A stretch of DNA of 64,000 nt, taken from Gyromitra esculenta. Taxonomy: Eukaryota; Ascomycota; Pezizomycetes; Pezizales; Discinaceae. Under the pieces are notes generated by a model. The model did not search any database and had not been told where the DNA came from. It saw only the letters and a list, made by a program, of their open reading frames with translations. This document shows positions 10,780 to 21,807 of the stretch, in pieces; positions within the stretch are counted from its first letter, which is position 1; every line of letters starts with the position of its first letter. The position numbers and the translations under genes were made by a program. The stretch covers positions 868,001-932,000 of the forward strand of contig JBCAML010000007.1 of NCBI GenBank assembly GCA_038503075.1, given 5' to 3'.

Positions 10780-13700
10780 TTATCCTAAAAGTCTCTTCCA
10801 CCACCTACTCTTGGTGGCCCCCCCCTCGTTCTCAGTCAACGCGCCATTGAGTTTCTCGTTGTCTGTCCGTCTTTTAACCCTAGCTGCCTGTCGAGAAGCT
10901 CTGGCCTCAGGGTCTTTGATTTCCTTTGAACCCGGATTTTTCGGTTCCTTGGGATTCTTTATTTTCTTCGGGTCGGAGTCTTTTGTTTCTCTCACACGCT
11001 TTTCATCCTTCTTCTGGAGTTTCCGAAGCCTCTTTGTTTCCTCCTCTTCGGGAGGAGGTTCGTAAAGGTTCCTTCTCGCTTCCTTCCTTAACCTCCGGCG
11101 CTCCCTAAGAGCTTGCTCTTCCATGAGGTCGTTAGAGATACTTGAGGAAAATCGGACACCAGTGACGTCTTCGCCCTCAGGGAGCAATTCGGGCGTAACG
11201 GAGCCACTCAGGTCTTCACCGTTTGTCCATAGACCTGCCTTCTGGGCCTTTCGAGCGTTGTGGCGCTCCCTTCGTCTCCTTCTCCTGGCCTCTTCCTCAT
11301 AAGCATCTTCATAAGGGTCTCTTCGCTCGCGATCTGGTGAATAAGGATCTGAATACGGATCTGGAATACTATTATGCATGGCCACCGAAAGCCGGGCTGC
11401 ATGATCCATGGAATTTCTGTTAGATCGGTGAAGACCGCCTGCGACAGGGCTAGGTTCCTTCATGACCTTCTTAGACCTTCGGGCTTCTCTCCTTGCCTCT
11501 TTTTCCTCACGGGTCTCTTCTACAGGGATCTCGGAATGCCTTTTCGTCGACCTTCGTCTTTCTATTTTTGGCTTCATCGTCGCTAAGACTTCTTCCCGAG
11601 CCCTTCGTTCCGCCTCCCGGATCAGAGCCTCCTGCTCGGCCAACAGCCTGGCTTCGGCTTCCCTAGCTTCAGCCTCCTTCCTCGCCCTTCTAGCACGCCT
11701 CTCCGCTCGCTTTTGTTCCTTTTCAAAATACTCGCGTTCCTCAGCTTCCCTCCTTAGCCTTTCCTCAACTTCCATTCTCAGCCTGTCCTGTTCAGCCTGG
11801 TCCTCAGCTAACTTCCTCTGGTGTCGACGTTCCCTGCGGGCCGCTTTGTCGGCTCCTTCGTCAGAAGTCATGGTACCTCTCCTTTCCAGCGAGGGTGCTC
11901 CACTTGAAGAAGTTCTCCTTCTGTCCATCGAAGGCGCTCCGCTCGAGGATGTTCTTCGTCTGTCCATTGGGGGTGCTCCATTTGAAGAGATTTTAGTTCT
12001 ATCCATTGGGGGTGCTCCATTTGAAGACATTCTGTTTCTCTCCATCGGGGGCGCTCCGCTCGTGGACATTCTATTCCTCTCCGTCGGGGGCGCTCCGTTC
12101 ATGGACATCCTCTTTCTCTCCACCGAGGGAGCTGCGCTAGAAGAAGTTGTCCTTCTTTCCATTAATGGTGCTTTTAGAGGCACCGAGCTCGTGTTGTCTG
12201 TTGAATGTTTGCGGCGGCGACGTTTCTCCCTGTCTTTGACTTCAAGAGCTTCTCCTTTCAGTTCCTTGTGCTTTCGGGTGTGGCGTCGTTCTTTCGATCG
12301 GACTTTCTCCCCAGGCCACTCAATCGCCAATTGCGTCGGAGCGAATACACCTTCTTGAGCCTCCTCAAATTGGGGCTCTGGTTCACTGGGTTCAGGTGTT
12401 GGTGCAGAAAACTCCGGTTCAAGTTCAGGGTCTTCCTGCGATTCAGGTTCGAGCTCAGGCACGGGTTCAGATCCTTCTGGCTCAGATCCTGGCTCGGGTA
12501 TCGATTCAGCTACCTCTTTAAAGAACCAGCCCTTCTTGTTTTCCCTTTCTTTCCGCCTGGGCCTCTCGGGTTCTGGCTCGGGTTCTGGCTCGGCAATTGA
12601 TTCAGGCTCGGCTTCAGGCTCAGGCTCGGCTTCAGGCTCAGGCTCGATAATAGGTTCGGGTTCTTCGATGACTGGTTCTGGATCGGATTCCGGCGCTTCA
12701 AAGAACCAACCCTTCTTCTTCTTCCTATCTTTCCTTGTGGGCTTAACTGGCTCAGGCTCAGGCTCAGGCTCGACGATAGGTTCAGGGTCTTCAATCTCTG
12801 GCTCTGGTTCCGGCCCAGGGCCTTCAATTACCGATTCCGGTTCCGACTCAGATACCTGTTCTTCGAAAAATAGTCCCCAGCCCTTCTTCTTCTTCTGCCT
12901 CTGCTTCTTAGCTGGTTTAATGGGTTCTGGTGCCAGTTCTGGTTCTGGCTCAAAGGCAGGCTCGGAGACAGGCTCTGGTTGAGGTACAGGCTCTGGTTCT
13001 TCGATTATGGGAATGGTTTGCGGTTCCGGTATTGGTTCAGTCCCTGTATCAAAAATAGGAAGGTCAGAAAAAAAAGCCACTTCGGTTTCAATTGGCCCCG
13101 CTTGGAGCTTCTTACTCTTCTTCTTCCCTTTCTTCGACGAAGACTTGGAAGGGGCAGGAGCAAAGACGGGAGGAGCTGGAGCCTCTTCCCACACAGGCTG
13201 GGGAGCTTGAGCAGCGATAGGAGTATCGGGAACAAGATATGCTTCAATGGGGAGCATTGGTGGAGGGGGAGGTGACAACGGGACATCGGCATCTAAGTAC
13301 AGCATGTCAGCATACGCAACGCACCGCGACGCGACAACAGCAGCCTCTTTGGTACACGTCACAAAGGAGGGACTAACCTGCAGGCCAAGCATCGTCGTGA
13401 TTTGGTTCGTCGGCTTCAACGTCAACTCCATGTCGGTCTTCAGGCATGACATCGTCTAGCGATTTCTCAATTGACGGTGTATTCTTCGCGTTCTTTTTCT
13501 TCTTCTCAAGCTCTTTGTTCATCTTCCACAATTCGCGGATCCCAATAACTTTAACTGGGCTTCCGTTGGGGTCGACTTCAATAGAAGGCCTTCTTTCTTT
13601 GCGCTGTTTCTCAACGGCAATGTCAACCCCGCCATCTACTTCAACTTCGACAGACTCGATGTCTTGCGGGGAAGAGGGGGTGGGATCAGGGGCGATGCGA

Positions 13701-16700
13701 ACCTCGGGAATTGTGCTTCTCTTTTTCGGCTTCGGCGTTGCGAGTAAGCTCCACACCGAGACATCCTTCCTTGCCTTTTTCGACTCCGGCGCAGGCGCAG
13801 GTATAGGTAATGGTGCCGATATGGATTCAGTTTCGATAATTGGGACACCTTCTGATTCCGGTTCTGCATCGACAAAATACGGTTCTGCTTCAGCAAATTC
13901 AACATCTGGTTCCGGTTCCGGTTCCGGTGCAGCTTCCAATTCTTCCACCACCTCTTCCACGGCGACAACTTCTTCAACCGGCGGTTCGACTGGCACAGGC
14001 ACAGGCTCGGGCTTAAGGTCCTCTTCCGGCTCATGAAAAAACCAACCCTTCTTTTTTCCTTTGTCCTTTTTCGCAGGTTTCACGGGTTCAGACGTGACAA
14101 TAGGCTCGGGCTCGGGCGATGGTTCCTCGATAACTAGCTCTTCAACTATTGGTTCCGGTTCGGGATTCGCCTCAGGAGCCGGAGCTAATTCAACTACCGG
14201 CTCTGGCGCTGGAGGGGCTGGAGGGCGCGCGGGAGCTAGAGCTACTTCAACCTTCTTCGCTATCTCCTCAGCTTTCTTTGCTGTCTTCTTCCCCTTCTTG
14301 CTATAGCCAAACACGGGTGCCGTGGCATATTCAAACAGCTTCGGTTGAGCATATTTTGGCCTCTCCGGTACCGGTGCATATTTTGGTTCTTCGGGCACCG
14401 GCACGTAAGCGGGCTCTTCAGGTACTGGTACATAGGCAGGCTCATCGGGAGTGGGCGCATACCTGACATTAGATGTATCGGCATAGTCGGCCTTGCTAGT
14501 ATCGGGATGTTTTGAGTTGCTGGAATTGGCGTGCTTTGACTTGCTAGCATCGACATGCTTTATCTTGCTCGTATCGGCATATTTTACCTTACTAGTGTCT
14601 GCATAGCCGATCTTGCTGTTATCGGCGTACTTGATGTTACTTGTATCAGCATATTTGCGCTGCTTTACTTTCTCGTACCCCGGGCCATAGTAATCACCCT
14701 CTTCTTCTTCCTCGACGGGTGGGGCTGGAGTTGATTCCTTAGCTGGAGCTTCTTCAACTACTGGTACCGGTGCTGGTTCTGGCTCAGCCAGTACTTCTTC
14801 AATAGCTGGGGCCGATTTGGCCTTTGACTTTCGGCCGGCTTCCTTGTCCTTTGTAACGGAAGCGACACGCTGTTCAAAGGCTCCGGCAAGAGAAGCAACT
14901 TTTCCACTCTTTCTCTCTTCCTTCCCCTTCTCCGTCTTCTCCCTCTCCCTCTCCTTCTCCTTTTCCGCCTTCTTTCCCTTCTTCACTTTCTTAATGGGGT
15001 AACTGAAGTCATCTTCAATTTTTTCTGGTTCAGCAGGAGAAGTAGGATCTTCCAGTGGGATAACAACGGCTTCTGGTTCTGTGGGTGGTTCTGGGGCCTC
15101 ATTCTCAATGGGCTCGGGTTTAGGCTCTGGAGCTGACACGATCTCCGGCTCCGGTTCAACTGATGTTTCAGCGATTTTGCTCTTTCCTGCTCCCGTTTTT
15201 CCCTTCTCTTTTGTCGTCTCTGGTAAAGGTTCCTTTTCGGCTTCTTCGGTAGGTGTTTTCTTCGAGCCAACTGAGGAAGCAGAAGGAGAAGAGGTGTCTA
15301 AGGCAGCGTTAGAGGCATTGCCTCCCCACTTCCCCCAGCCGGTACCACTGTTGAGGCCAAGCCCAAATCCTCCCCATCGTGAACTGATTCCACCCAATAT
15401 AGGTAATTTAGAGGTGCTTGTGTTGGTGGGGCTGACATTGTTCTCGTTGTCATCAAGCTCGCCATCTACTTTCGGCGATGCAACCTCATCATTTTCCTCT
15501 TTCTGATCAACTGGCGGTTCTACAGGCGCTGTTGCTGTTGCTGGTTCCGGTGTTGGTTCTGTGGGTGGCTCAACTTCCACCACTTGTTCTACTTCCTTCT
15601 GCAGAAATAGATTATTAGCTCGGTATAATCAAATGCACATAAACATGATGAATATGCAACAGTATAAACCACCTTCTAACATACCTTCGCTACCTTCTTG
15701 GGCTTTGATCCGCTTTTTAATGTCTCCCCTTCCTCTCGCTTCGCTTTTCTCTCCCTTCGTTCCCGACTCCCTCTTTCTTTATCCGTCTCCTTTGGCTGTT
15801 CGACGACTTCTGCAGCCTCGCCCACTCCACTGGACACTATGCCCTCCTCTAGATTTGCCGTGGCTATTTCCTCAACTGCTGCTGGCTCTTCTTTAGGAAG
15901 TGGTGTAGGTAACTTTTCTATGACTGCTGGCGGCGGTGGCGAAGGCGCAAGTGCAGTCTTCTGTTACTAGAAGATTAGTCCTTATCCTAGACAGATCCAA
16001 GGATAAAACTAACCTTTGTTTTCCTCTTCTTTGCTGTCAATGAAAACCATCCTGGACTCTCCTCCTCTTCTTCTTCCGGCTCCCAAGCATTCGCGCCCGC
16101 GGTTTTATCTGCTAGCCTTTTCTCTACTTCTGCTAGTCGTAGTCGCTCTTCCTCTTCTGCGGCGGCTTTGGCTTTGGCTTCGTCGGTTTCTTTCTTGATT
16201 CTCTCTGCCTCCTCCTCTTCCTCCTCCTGTCTCTTCTTTTCCGCCGCTGCCTCTTCCTGCCTCTTCCTTTCTGCCTCCTCCTTCTCTTTCTGCTTCTTCT
16301 TTGCGTCTTCTTCCTCTTCTGTCTTCCGCGCTTCTTCCTGTTTCCCTTTATCTTCTCCCTCCTTCTTCCTTTTGTCCTCTCCTCCGTCTCCTCCGCTAGA
16401 GGCACCACCTAAGCCCTTGCCATCTTTCGTCGGCGGCGCAGAGGGTTTTTTGGCGGATCTCTCCTCAGCGGTCTTGTTGGATCCTGAACCGCTAGTTTTC
16501 TTAGGCTTCTTCTTGGGCGCACGTTCTTTTACACCATACAAAGCTCCGCCAAATAATATAGAGCTGTATGAGGGTGGTTTTGAATCTGTTCGTATTGTTG
16601 ATGGTAGATGTATCTGGCTAACTGCTAGTGGTTCTTCCTCGATCGTTTCTCGGTATGGCGGCGGGGCGTCATCTTCTCTGTATGCAGGAGGGGTCCATGT

Positions 16701-17422
16701 AGCAAGACTCAACGAATTATCCTCGGAATCCTAAACAAGTTGCGAATGTTAGCGAGGGTGTTACGTCTGTTATCATCGAGTGGTATCTGATGAAATCTTC
16801 ACCAAGCTCTGTATTCACGGTAAAGTGACCGAGGAAAAAATGTACATAGAATCCCATGTCATGAAAAATAAAATAGAAATAAGTAAATAAAGAACCAACT
16901 GGTGAACTAATGCATAAAGTACGTAAGAAACATCCCAAGAGATGTGTAACACACTCGATCACTCTTGTCTTATCCAACCCAAAACTGCCAAAAGGAGCGA
17001 AAATGGTAGTAGCGAGAAACAGTAGGACCTAAATACGGATTGTAGTAACGAATAGCATTACTTGCCTGTTCATTCTGCAGTAATAGCGAATACCTCGATT
17101 GCCTGTCGCAGGTAAACGAGTCGCGTTGTTTCGTGTTTTGTTTATTGGGCAAAGGCGCGACACCACTCAACACCTAGAAACAAACTCGTCAACCAAAACA
17201 TCCGAATAACTACCTGTCGCAAGCTCCTCCAACCACACAAAGCTCTAAACATACCTTCTCAACTAGTGTTATTGTAGATCTAGTTAATGGGTATCGTCCC
17301 GCACATTTTGCCATCTCTCTTAAAGTTGATTTCGTACGAGAAAAAGCATTATATCGTAATGTTTCGTCGCATGACGGCTGTAGATAATAATTGTCCGCCG
17401 CCATTATTATTGAAGCAGTCAT
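10780..17422 (-). CDS. 2000-residue charged repeat protein, unknown function
   Basis: Six exons: 17422-17255, 17173-17066, 16730-16014, 15960-15685, 15598-13378, 13292-10780; 6003 nt, 2000 residues. Each junction keeps frame. Intron 2 (17065-16731, 335 nt) needs a GC donor in the context CAG|GCAAGT; it is the least certain junction. Almost the whole protein is low complexity: a Glu/Lys/Arg-rich, probably coiled-coil segment (about 160-310), Pro-Glu-rich stretches, tandem YADTSK-like repeats, EPAYVPVPE repeats, a set of 13-residue GAPPMER-type repeats and an Arg-rich helical region near the C-terminus. A short motif KKGWFF followed by acidic residues recurs at least three times, with variants ([17 protein letters not shown]). 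No catalytic domain, signal peptide or membrane helix is evident. It may be a scaffold or cortical/septal tether (leashin-like proteins are similarly repetitive), but that is only a guess from composition. Confidence 0.8.
11883..12160 (-). repeat. 39-bp tandem coding repeats (GAPPMER type)
   Basis: Inside the last exon of the large gene about seven consecutive units of 39 bp encode 13-residue repeats of the form GAPPMDRxRxSSS. Variation between copies is mainly in the basic and methionine positions. The serine-rich ends next to basic residues could be kinase sites (inference). Confidence 0.8.
14341..14657 (-). repeat. Tandem coding repeats YADTSK and EPAYVPVPE
   Basis: Two adjacent repeat families within exon 5 of the large gene: about nine degenerate 8-residue units based on KYADTSKI, followed in the protein by four units based on EPAYVPVPE. 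The change of repeat type is abrupt, suggesting independent expansions. Confidence 0.8.
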
Positions 17423-17440
17423 TGCTATTGTTTTCAAATA

Positions 17441-17466
17441 TTATAACTCTCTAGACAGAGTTATAA
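17441..17466. promoter_or_regulatory. 10-bp-arm palindrome upstream of the large gene
   Basis: TTATAACTCT and its exact inverse complement are separated by six bases, 19 bases upstream of the proposed ATG at 17422 (reverse strand). It could be a regulator site or a 5'-UTR hairpin. The symmetry is seen directly; the function is unknown. Confidence 0.35.
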
Positions 17467-19927
17467 GGGGAGGGAAGGAAAAGCGAATCAAAACAGTTGC
17501 GGAGTTTGAGATGGCGTGGATTAGTGTAGAATTCCTCGAAGAAAAAAAAAAATAGAGTTCTCGAGTGAGGTAAGGGGCGCGCGCAAAGCTATTCAGTATG
17601 CAGTTAAGTATACCTATGACGAATGTAGATGTTGCGATTTGAATGCGATGAATGTCTGGCAAGTGATCGATGTGTATTCACTGTCCTCCACTGAACTCAC
17701 AGATTGAAAATTACTGGATAGTCATGGGGGAGAGGGTGCCCAAAAGGCTGGTTTGATTTCAAGGGGGACAGAGGAGAGGAAGGCGACAATACTGAACTAT
17801 CAGTCGTTTGCTAGTGCAAATTCTGACTTCATGCGCGCACTATACGCGAGTGAACCAGTGGCATTCAACTAATTTAATTTAATTTTTCTTCTTTTTTTTT
17901 TCCCTTTCTTGTCAGGAAACATCTTTTGTGTCTAAGCAGGGTTCCTACGAGAAAAAAAGGTCTAGTTTACTCTTTTGGAACTTCGTTCCGCAGATATACG
18001 GCGGGGGCCGTGCAGGCTACTATTGATTGTCGGGCCTGATACACTTGGCGCATGGTTCTGGGATACGGGGAATAGGTAGAACTTCTTGTGTGCTAGCCAG
18101 GGTATCTAGAATAAAGTAATACTTCTTTGTACCAACTGTTTTTCGTCATCAGTTTTTTTTGCATCCCTGCCGTCGGTAAGTGTACATTACCTTGCCTGCG
18201 ATGCGCTGCACTGCACTGGTACTCCAGATGAGGGCATTTAGGATATCCATGCGACATCATCGGTCATGATTTCCGTTGATTGGTGTCAGGAGGAAACATC
18301 ACGAGCTTCAGCAATGTCCCTCAGCCTGATTGTAAACTCGGGGAGATTCCCTCCCACATTCACCGAATTCCTGGTGTCTCAGGAATGCTTGAGGCAAACG
18401 GAGGTGAGGAGATGCCCAAAGTAAGGGCAGAAAAGGTGATAATGGTGCGCGACGTTCATTAATATGTAGATCATGTGCCGTCTGTTGGAACCTATCACAA
18501 ACACGCCTCCGCAAATACTCTATGTGAAATGTGAGAGAACAGGGAAATACGTTCCTTCGTTTCCTTCCGCTGAGCCAATGGGAGTGATTGGTGAGAATTT
18601 CTCTCCGTCAATTGGTGGATCCATCTGTCAGAATTCGGTTGTTTAGCGAGTTATCCTGGCTTCGAGCTTCCTGAAAAGAGTGCTTGTCCTCCCGACCTTT
18701 TATGCGAGCAGCCGGATGGCGTTCTTCAGACTCCTTCCATCAGCAATCTTGCCTGTTCTGTAGAGTTGGTATTCAATTGTAGCGCGTGGTCTGAGATGCT
18801 CGCTATTTGCTAGCATGCGCCGGCTTTTCGAAATAAATAACCCCATGTTCGTGCCTATTTTCGAAACTCTTAATCAAGTGGGTTTTTCCTATTTATCCCC
18901 GCATTTTCGGCTGAGGCTTCCGACAGTCATCCCGACCTGGCGCCGAGCACGTACCACACAGCCGTGCGAGTAGTGGGGAAAGCCCCGGAAAAAAAACCCG
19001 ACACTAGGAAATACCACCTATGTAAGGTTTGAGATATGTGGCTTTTCCAAAGATATTTAAATAGCTGCCGTACCTTTTAAACCCGTCCATGCGCTGCTAG
19101 ACGCAAGTTAATCTTGAAGCTGAGCTTGAGTACTCGTTTCATGTAATTTTGATCCTTTCCAGATACCAGTACTCGAGTAAGGATTCATGATAAACACGCT
19201 GCCCGATAATCAAACACGGATTGCGGATGGAAAGCCGAGGGTTCAGATGATAACGCGTTTCGATTATAACCAGTTTAATCACGCGCGTACATTAGACAGC
19301 CCAGCCTAGTTTTCAAATCCTTGACGAGATAAAGAAAGAAAGAGGGGTAGGTGGTTATCCAGCAGACTCTAAATACTCGAAACGAGGTGGGGAAGGTGGA
19401 TGTTGCACATATGTTTGATAAGTTGAGGGTAGTTAAAATATAATTTTTGCTTTTTGCGTTTTGTTTCCCCTCTTCGTGATCTCCAGAAATCGAATCGAAG
19501 ACGCAACTACGATTCGATAGACCCTGCGTTCTGCTTTTTGATCTTCATGAGGGGAAGTGGGGTGTTGTACAAAGAATCCAGTGACACTGCTTCCGAGTTC
19601 TCAACCCCACGGATCGTGAGAATGGGTACAACACATCACGAGAGGCATGGTACATACCGTATGTACTGCCGAAATATGACCTGCACCTGTCCCAGGCTAA
19701 ACCCAGTATGGTACAAAATGTGGCAAAGGAGGATCTATTCCAATACTCGGAAGGCTGCTCTCTGCGTAAACCACGTAGTCTTGTCACCTAACCCAGATTT
19801 TTGTATGGGACAGGCGCAGATCGTATTTCGACAGTACATACAATATACGCATAGGTATCTCAACTTTAAGTCGGGCCGCGGAGTGACCGAGAAGTTCGGT
19901 GCATACCGCGGATGAGCGTTATATCTA

Positions 19928-20342
19928 CAGTAAAACCTATCGTAATTCCGGTTGGTTGTGCCCGAACTTTTACTGGAATTATGATAGGTATGGAATTATG
20001 ATAGGCTTCTTGGCAGCGCCTAGAGCCTCAATACACCTAACCCATGAATCTTGGCGCCATATAATCATTGATTTCTTCTGGGGTCCAAGACTATGAGGGT
20101 TATTATACAACAAAAAATATTTAGAAAAAAATATTTCAATCATAGAATGTGTGAATGATCATGTTAGGATCTGTTCATAGGTGAAAAAAGTGAAAACTCC
20201 GAAAGATGACTTGTGCAACTCTGGAAATCAGCCAAACTATCAGCTGGAAATGGAATTATGATAGGGATGGAAATTGGACAGGTTTTCACCATAGAACAAA
20301 GTTTGCGGCCAAGATTAACTGGAATTATGATAGGTTTTACTG
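19928..20342. mobile_element. 415-bp TA-flanked inverted-repeat element
   Basis: The ends CAGTAAAACCTATCGTAATT and its near-perfect inverse (one mismatch in 22 bp) lie inside a TA dinucleotide at each side (19926-19927, 20343-20344), as for Tc1/mariner/pogo-type elements. A 14-mer GGAATTATGATAGG from the terminal repeat recurs at 19975, 19992, 20252 and 20321, with an inverted, one-base-variant copy at 19936-19949. The element has no coding capacity and looks like a MITE. Confidence 0.8.
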
Positions 20343-20392
20343 TACATACGTGTAGATAGGAGCTGCCTACCGATAAGAAGTCGATGGCGCTT

Positions 20393-20709
20393 CTGGTGCT
20401 GCCGAGAAGTTATTCCGTCACGTGCAGGAGAGGTGGTAAAGCAGCAGGGTGACAACGGGAAATGGCAGAGATTGGGGTAATAAAACCCCACAAAACACTC
20501 ATAGAGCACCCACAAAAAACTCACAACATCATCAACATGAGCAATAGTACAAACATCAACAGGAAAAAACTACTGAATTAATCCTGCGAACCATCCAGAC
20601 ACAAATATATATAAAAAGTAATTAAAAGTGCCTGAATTTCACCCTGTTGCCACCCTGCTGCTTTACCACCTCTCCTGCACGCGACGGAATAACTTCTCGG
20701 CAGCACCAG
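20393..20709. mobile_element. 317-bp element with 64-bp terminal inverted repeats
   Basis: Left arm 20393-20456 and right arm 20646-20709 are inverted copies with 62 of 64 positions matching; both differences are transitions. The ends begin CTGGTGCTGCCGAG. The central ~190 bp is non-coding. I see no clear target-site duplication (only TT on both flanks), so the superfamily is undetermined. Confidence 0.75.
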
Positions 20710-20953
20710 TTGAGATTAAGTGATCAAATAAGTATCTGGAGTAAATTGCATGATCCCATTTTTCTATTTAGCTTACTAACAAGCCGTCTTCAAAATCCTG
20801 CTTGATATGGCCATAGGTTCTGACTGGTTCGTTCTTATAACCTGAGCCAATTTCAAATTCTTAGGGGCTTGCCTACTTATTTACTCATCCTGGAGTATTA
20901 CGTGATATATTAGCACTCTCGCCTGCCCATCCGAGGATTGTGTCCCTTTGTTA

Positions 20954-21118
20954 CTATTCTCGATCAGCCAAATGCCAGGACGGGCCAAATACCAGAACAC
21001 GAATTCTGGTAAGAAAACTTGCTTATATCCAACAGGGTAACCAATTTTTGCCTAATGAGAAATACAACCGACCCTCCTAGCATTTGGACCGTCCTAGCAT
21101 TTGGCTGATCAAGTATAG
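20954..21118. mobile_element. 165-bp TA-flanked inverted-repeat element
   Basis: TA flanks lie at 20952-20953 and 21119-21120. Counting these, the inverted ends match over about 44 bp (TACTAT...GATCAGCCAAATGC) with six mismatches, mostly transitions. A sub-repeat of the type CCAAATGCTAG occurs twice within each arm. Non-coding, MITE-like; more decayed than its neighbours. Confidence 0.72.
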
Positions 21119-21807
21119 TAGCTTATAGATGGTTATCCCTTACGCTGGTACTCCGATGCTGCCAACATTAATCCGAGAAACTAAACCGTATTAGGAAAGA
21201 CTCACACGCAAGCCACAAACCTAAGACCCTCCGAGAAACTGTCCGGAAGGAAGTTGGCAGCATTACCAGCATAAGGGATAAAGTACTGTATTTGTAGGTA
21301 TGACTGTTGAAGCAGGTAGCAGACAAGGCTGGGTGGTGGACGGAACACGGTGGCAGTGGTTTAAACCCTTCTGGCTAAAAGAGTTGGCTTTAAGCTACAA
21401 TCATGAGTCAACACGTATTATCGGATTATGACTCTGAGAGGTGGCTGTAACGGGAACCGTCGGGCTCCGCTTATAACCTTCCGAGTTTCCATTTTCTGTA
21501 GGAGAACATAGCTCTACTTGCAATCCGGGGATTTTCGATTTATTCAACTTTCGGTGCGGCTTTTCAGAAACCTCCTGGTGTCTGTTTCGGCTGAATTCAT
21601 ACGTATTGTACCAATTAGGATTAGACTACGGATTTTCGACGACTTTTCGTTTCTCTCCCGCGCGAAAACATAGTTTCGAGTTCCTCTTCCGATTTTATTT
21701 TTGGAACTGAGCCTATCCGAAGGAAATTTATTTATCCGCTATTACTGCCGTTCCCCTAATTGTTAAGAAAACCCTAACCCATCAACCGATCTTGGACGAA
21801 GATCTCG

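Larger units (their letters stand above)
17467..21807. other. 4.3-kb intergenic region
   Basis: No credible gene. The longest forward frame (19454-19915) has no domain and runs up to the first of three inverted-repeat elements, which are listed separately. Between 17.5 and 19.4 kb I see nothing beyond short T- and A-runs. Confidence 0.5.

Noticed and set aside
11462..12358. 298-codon forward frame opposite the large gene
   Set aside because: Shadow of the reverse-strand coding repeats; its Ser/Leu/Ala-rich translation is the antisense of Arg/Glu-rich codons.
19454..19915. 153-codon forward frame before the transposon cluster
   Set aside because: No domain; the opposite strand has an overlapping frame and the DNA abuts a mobile element.
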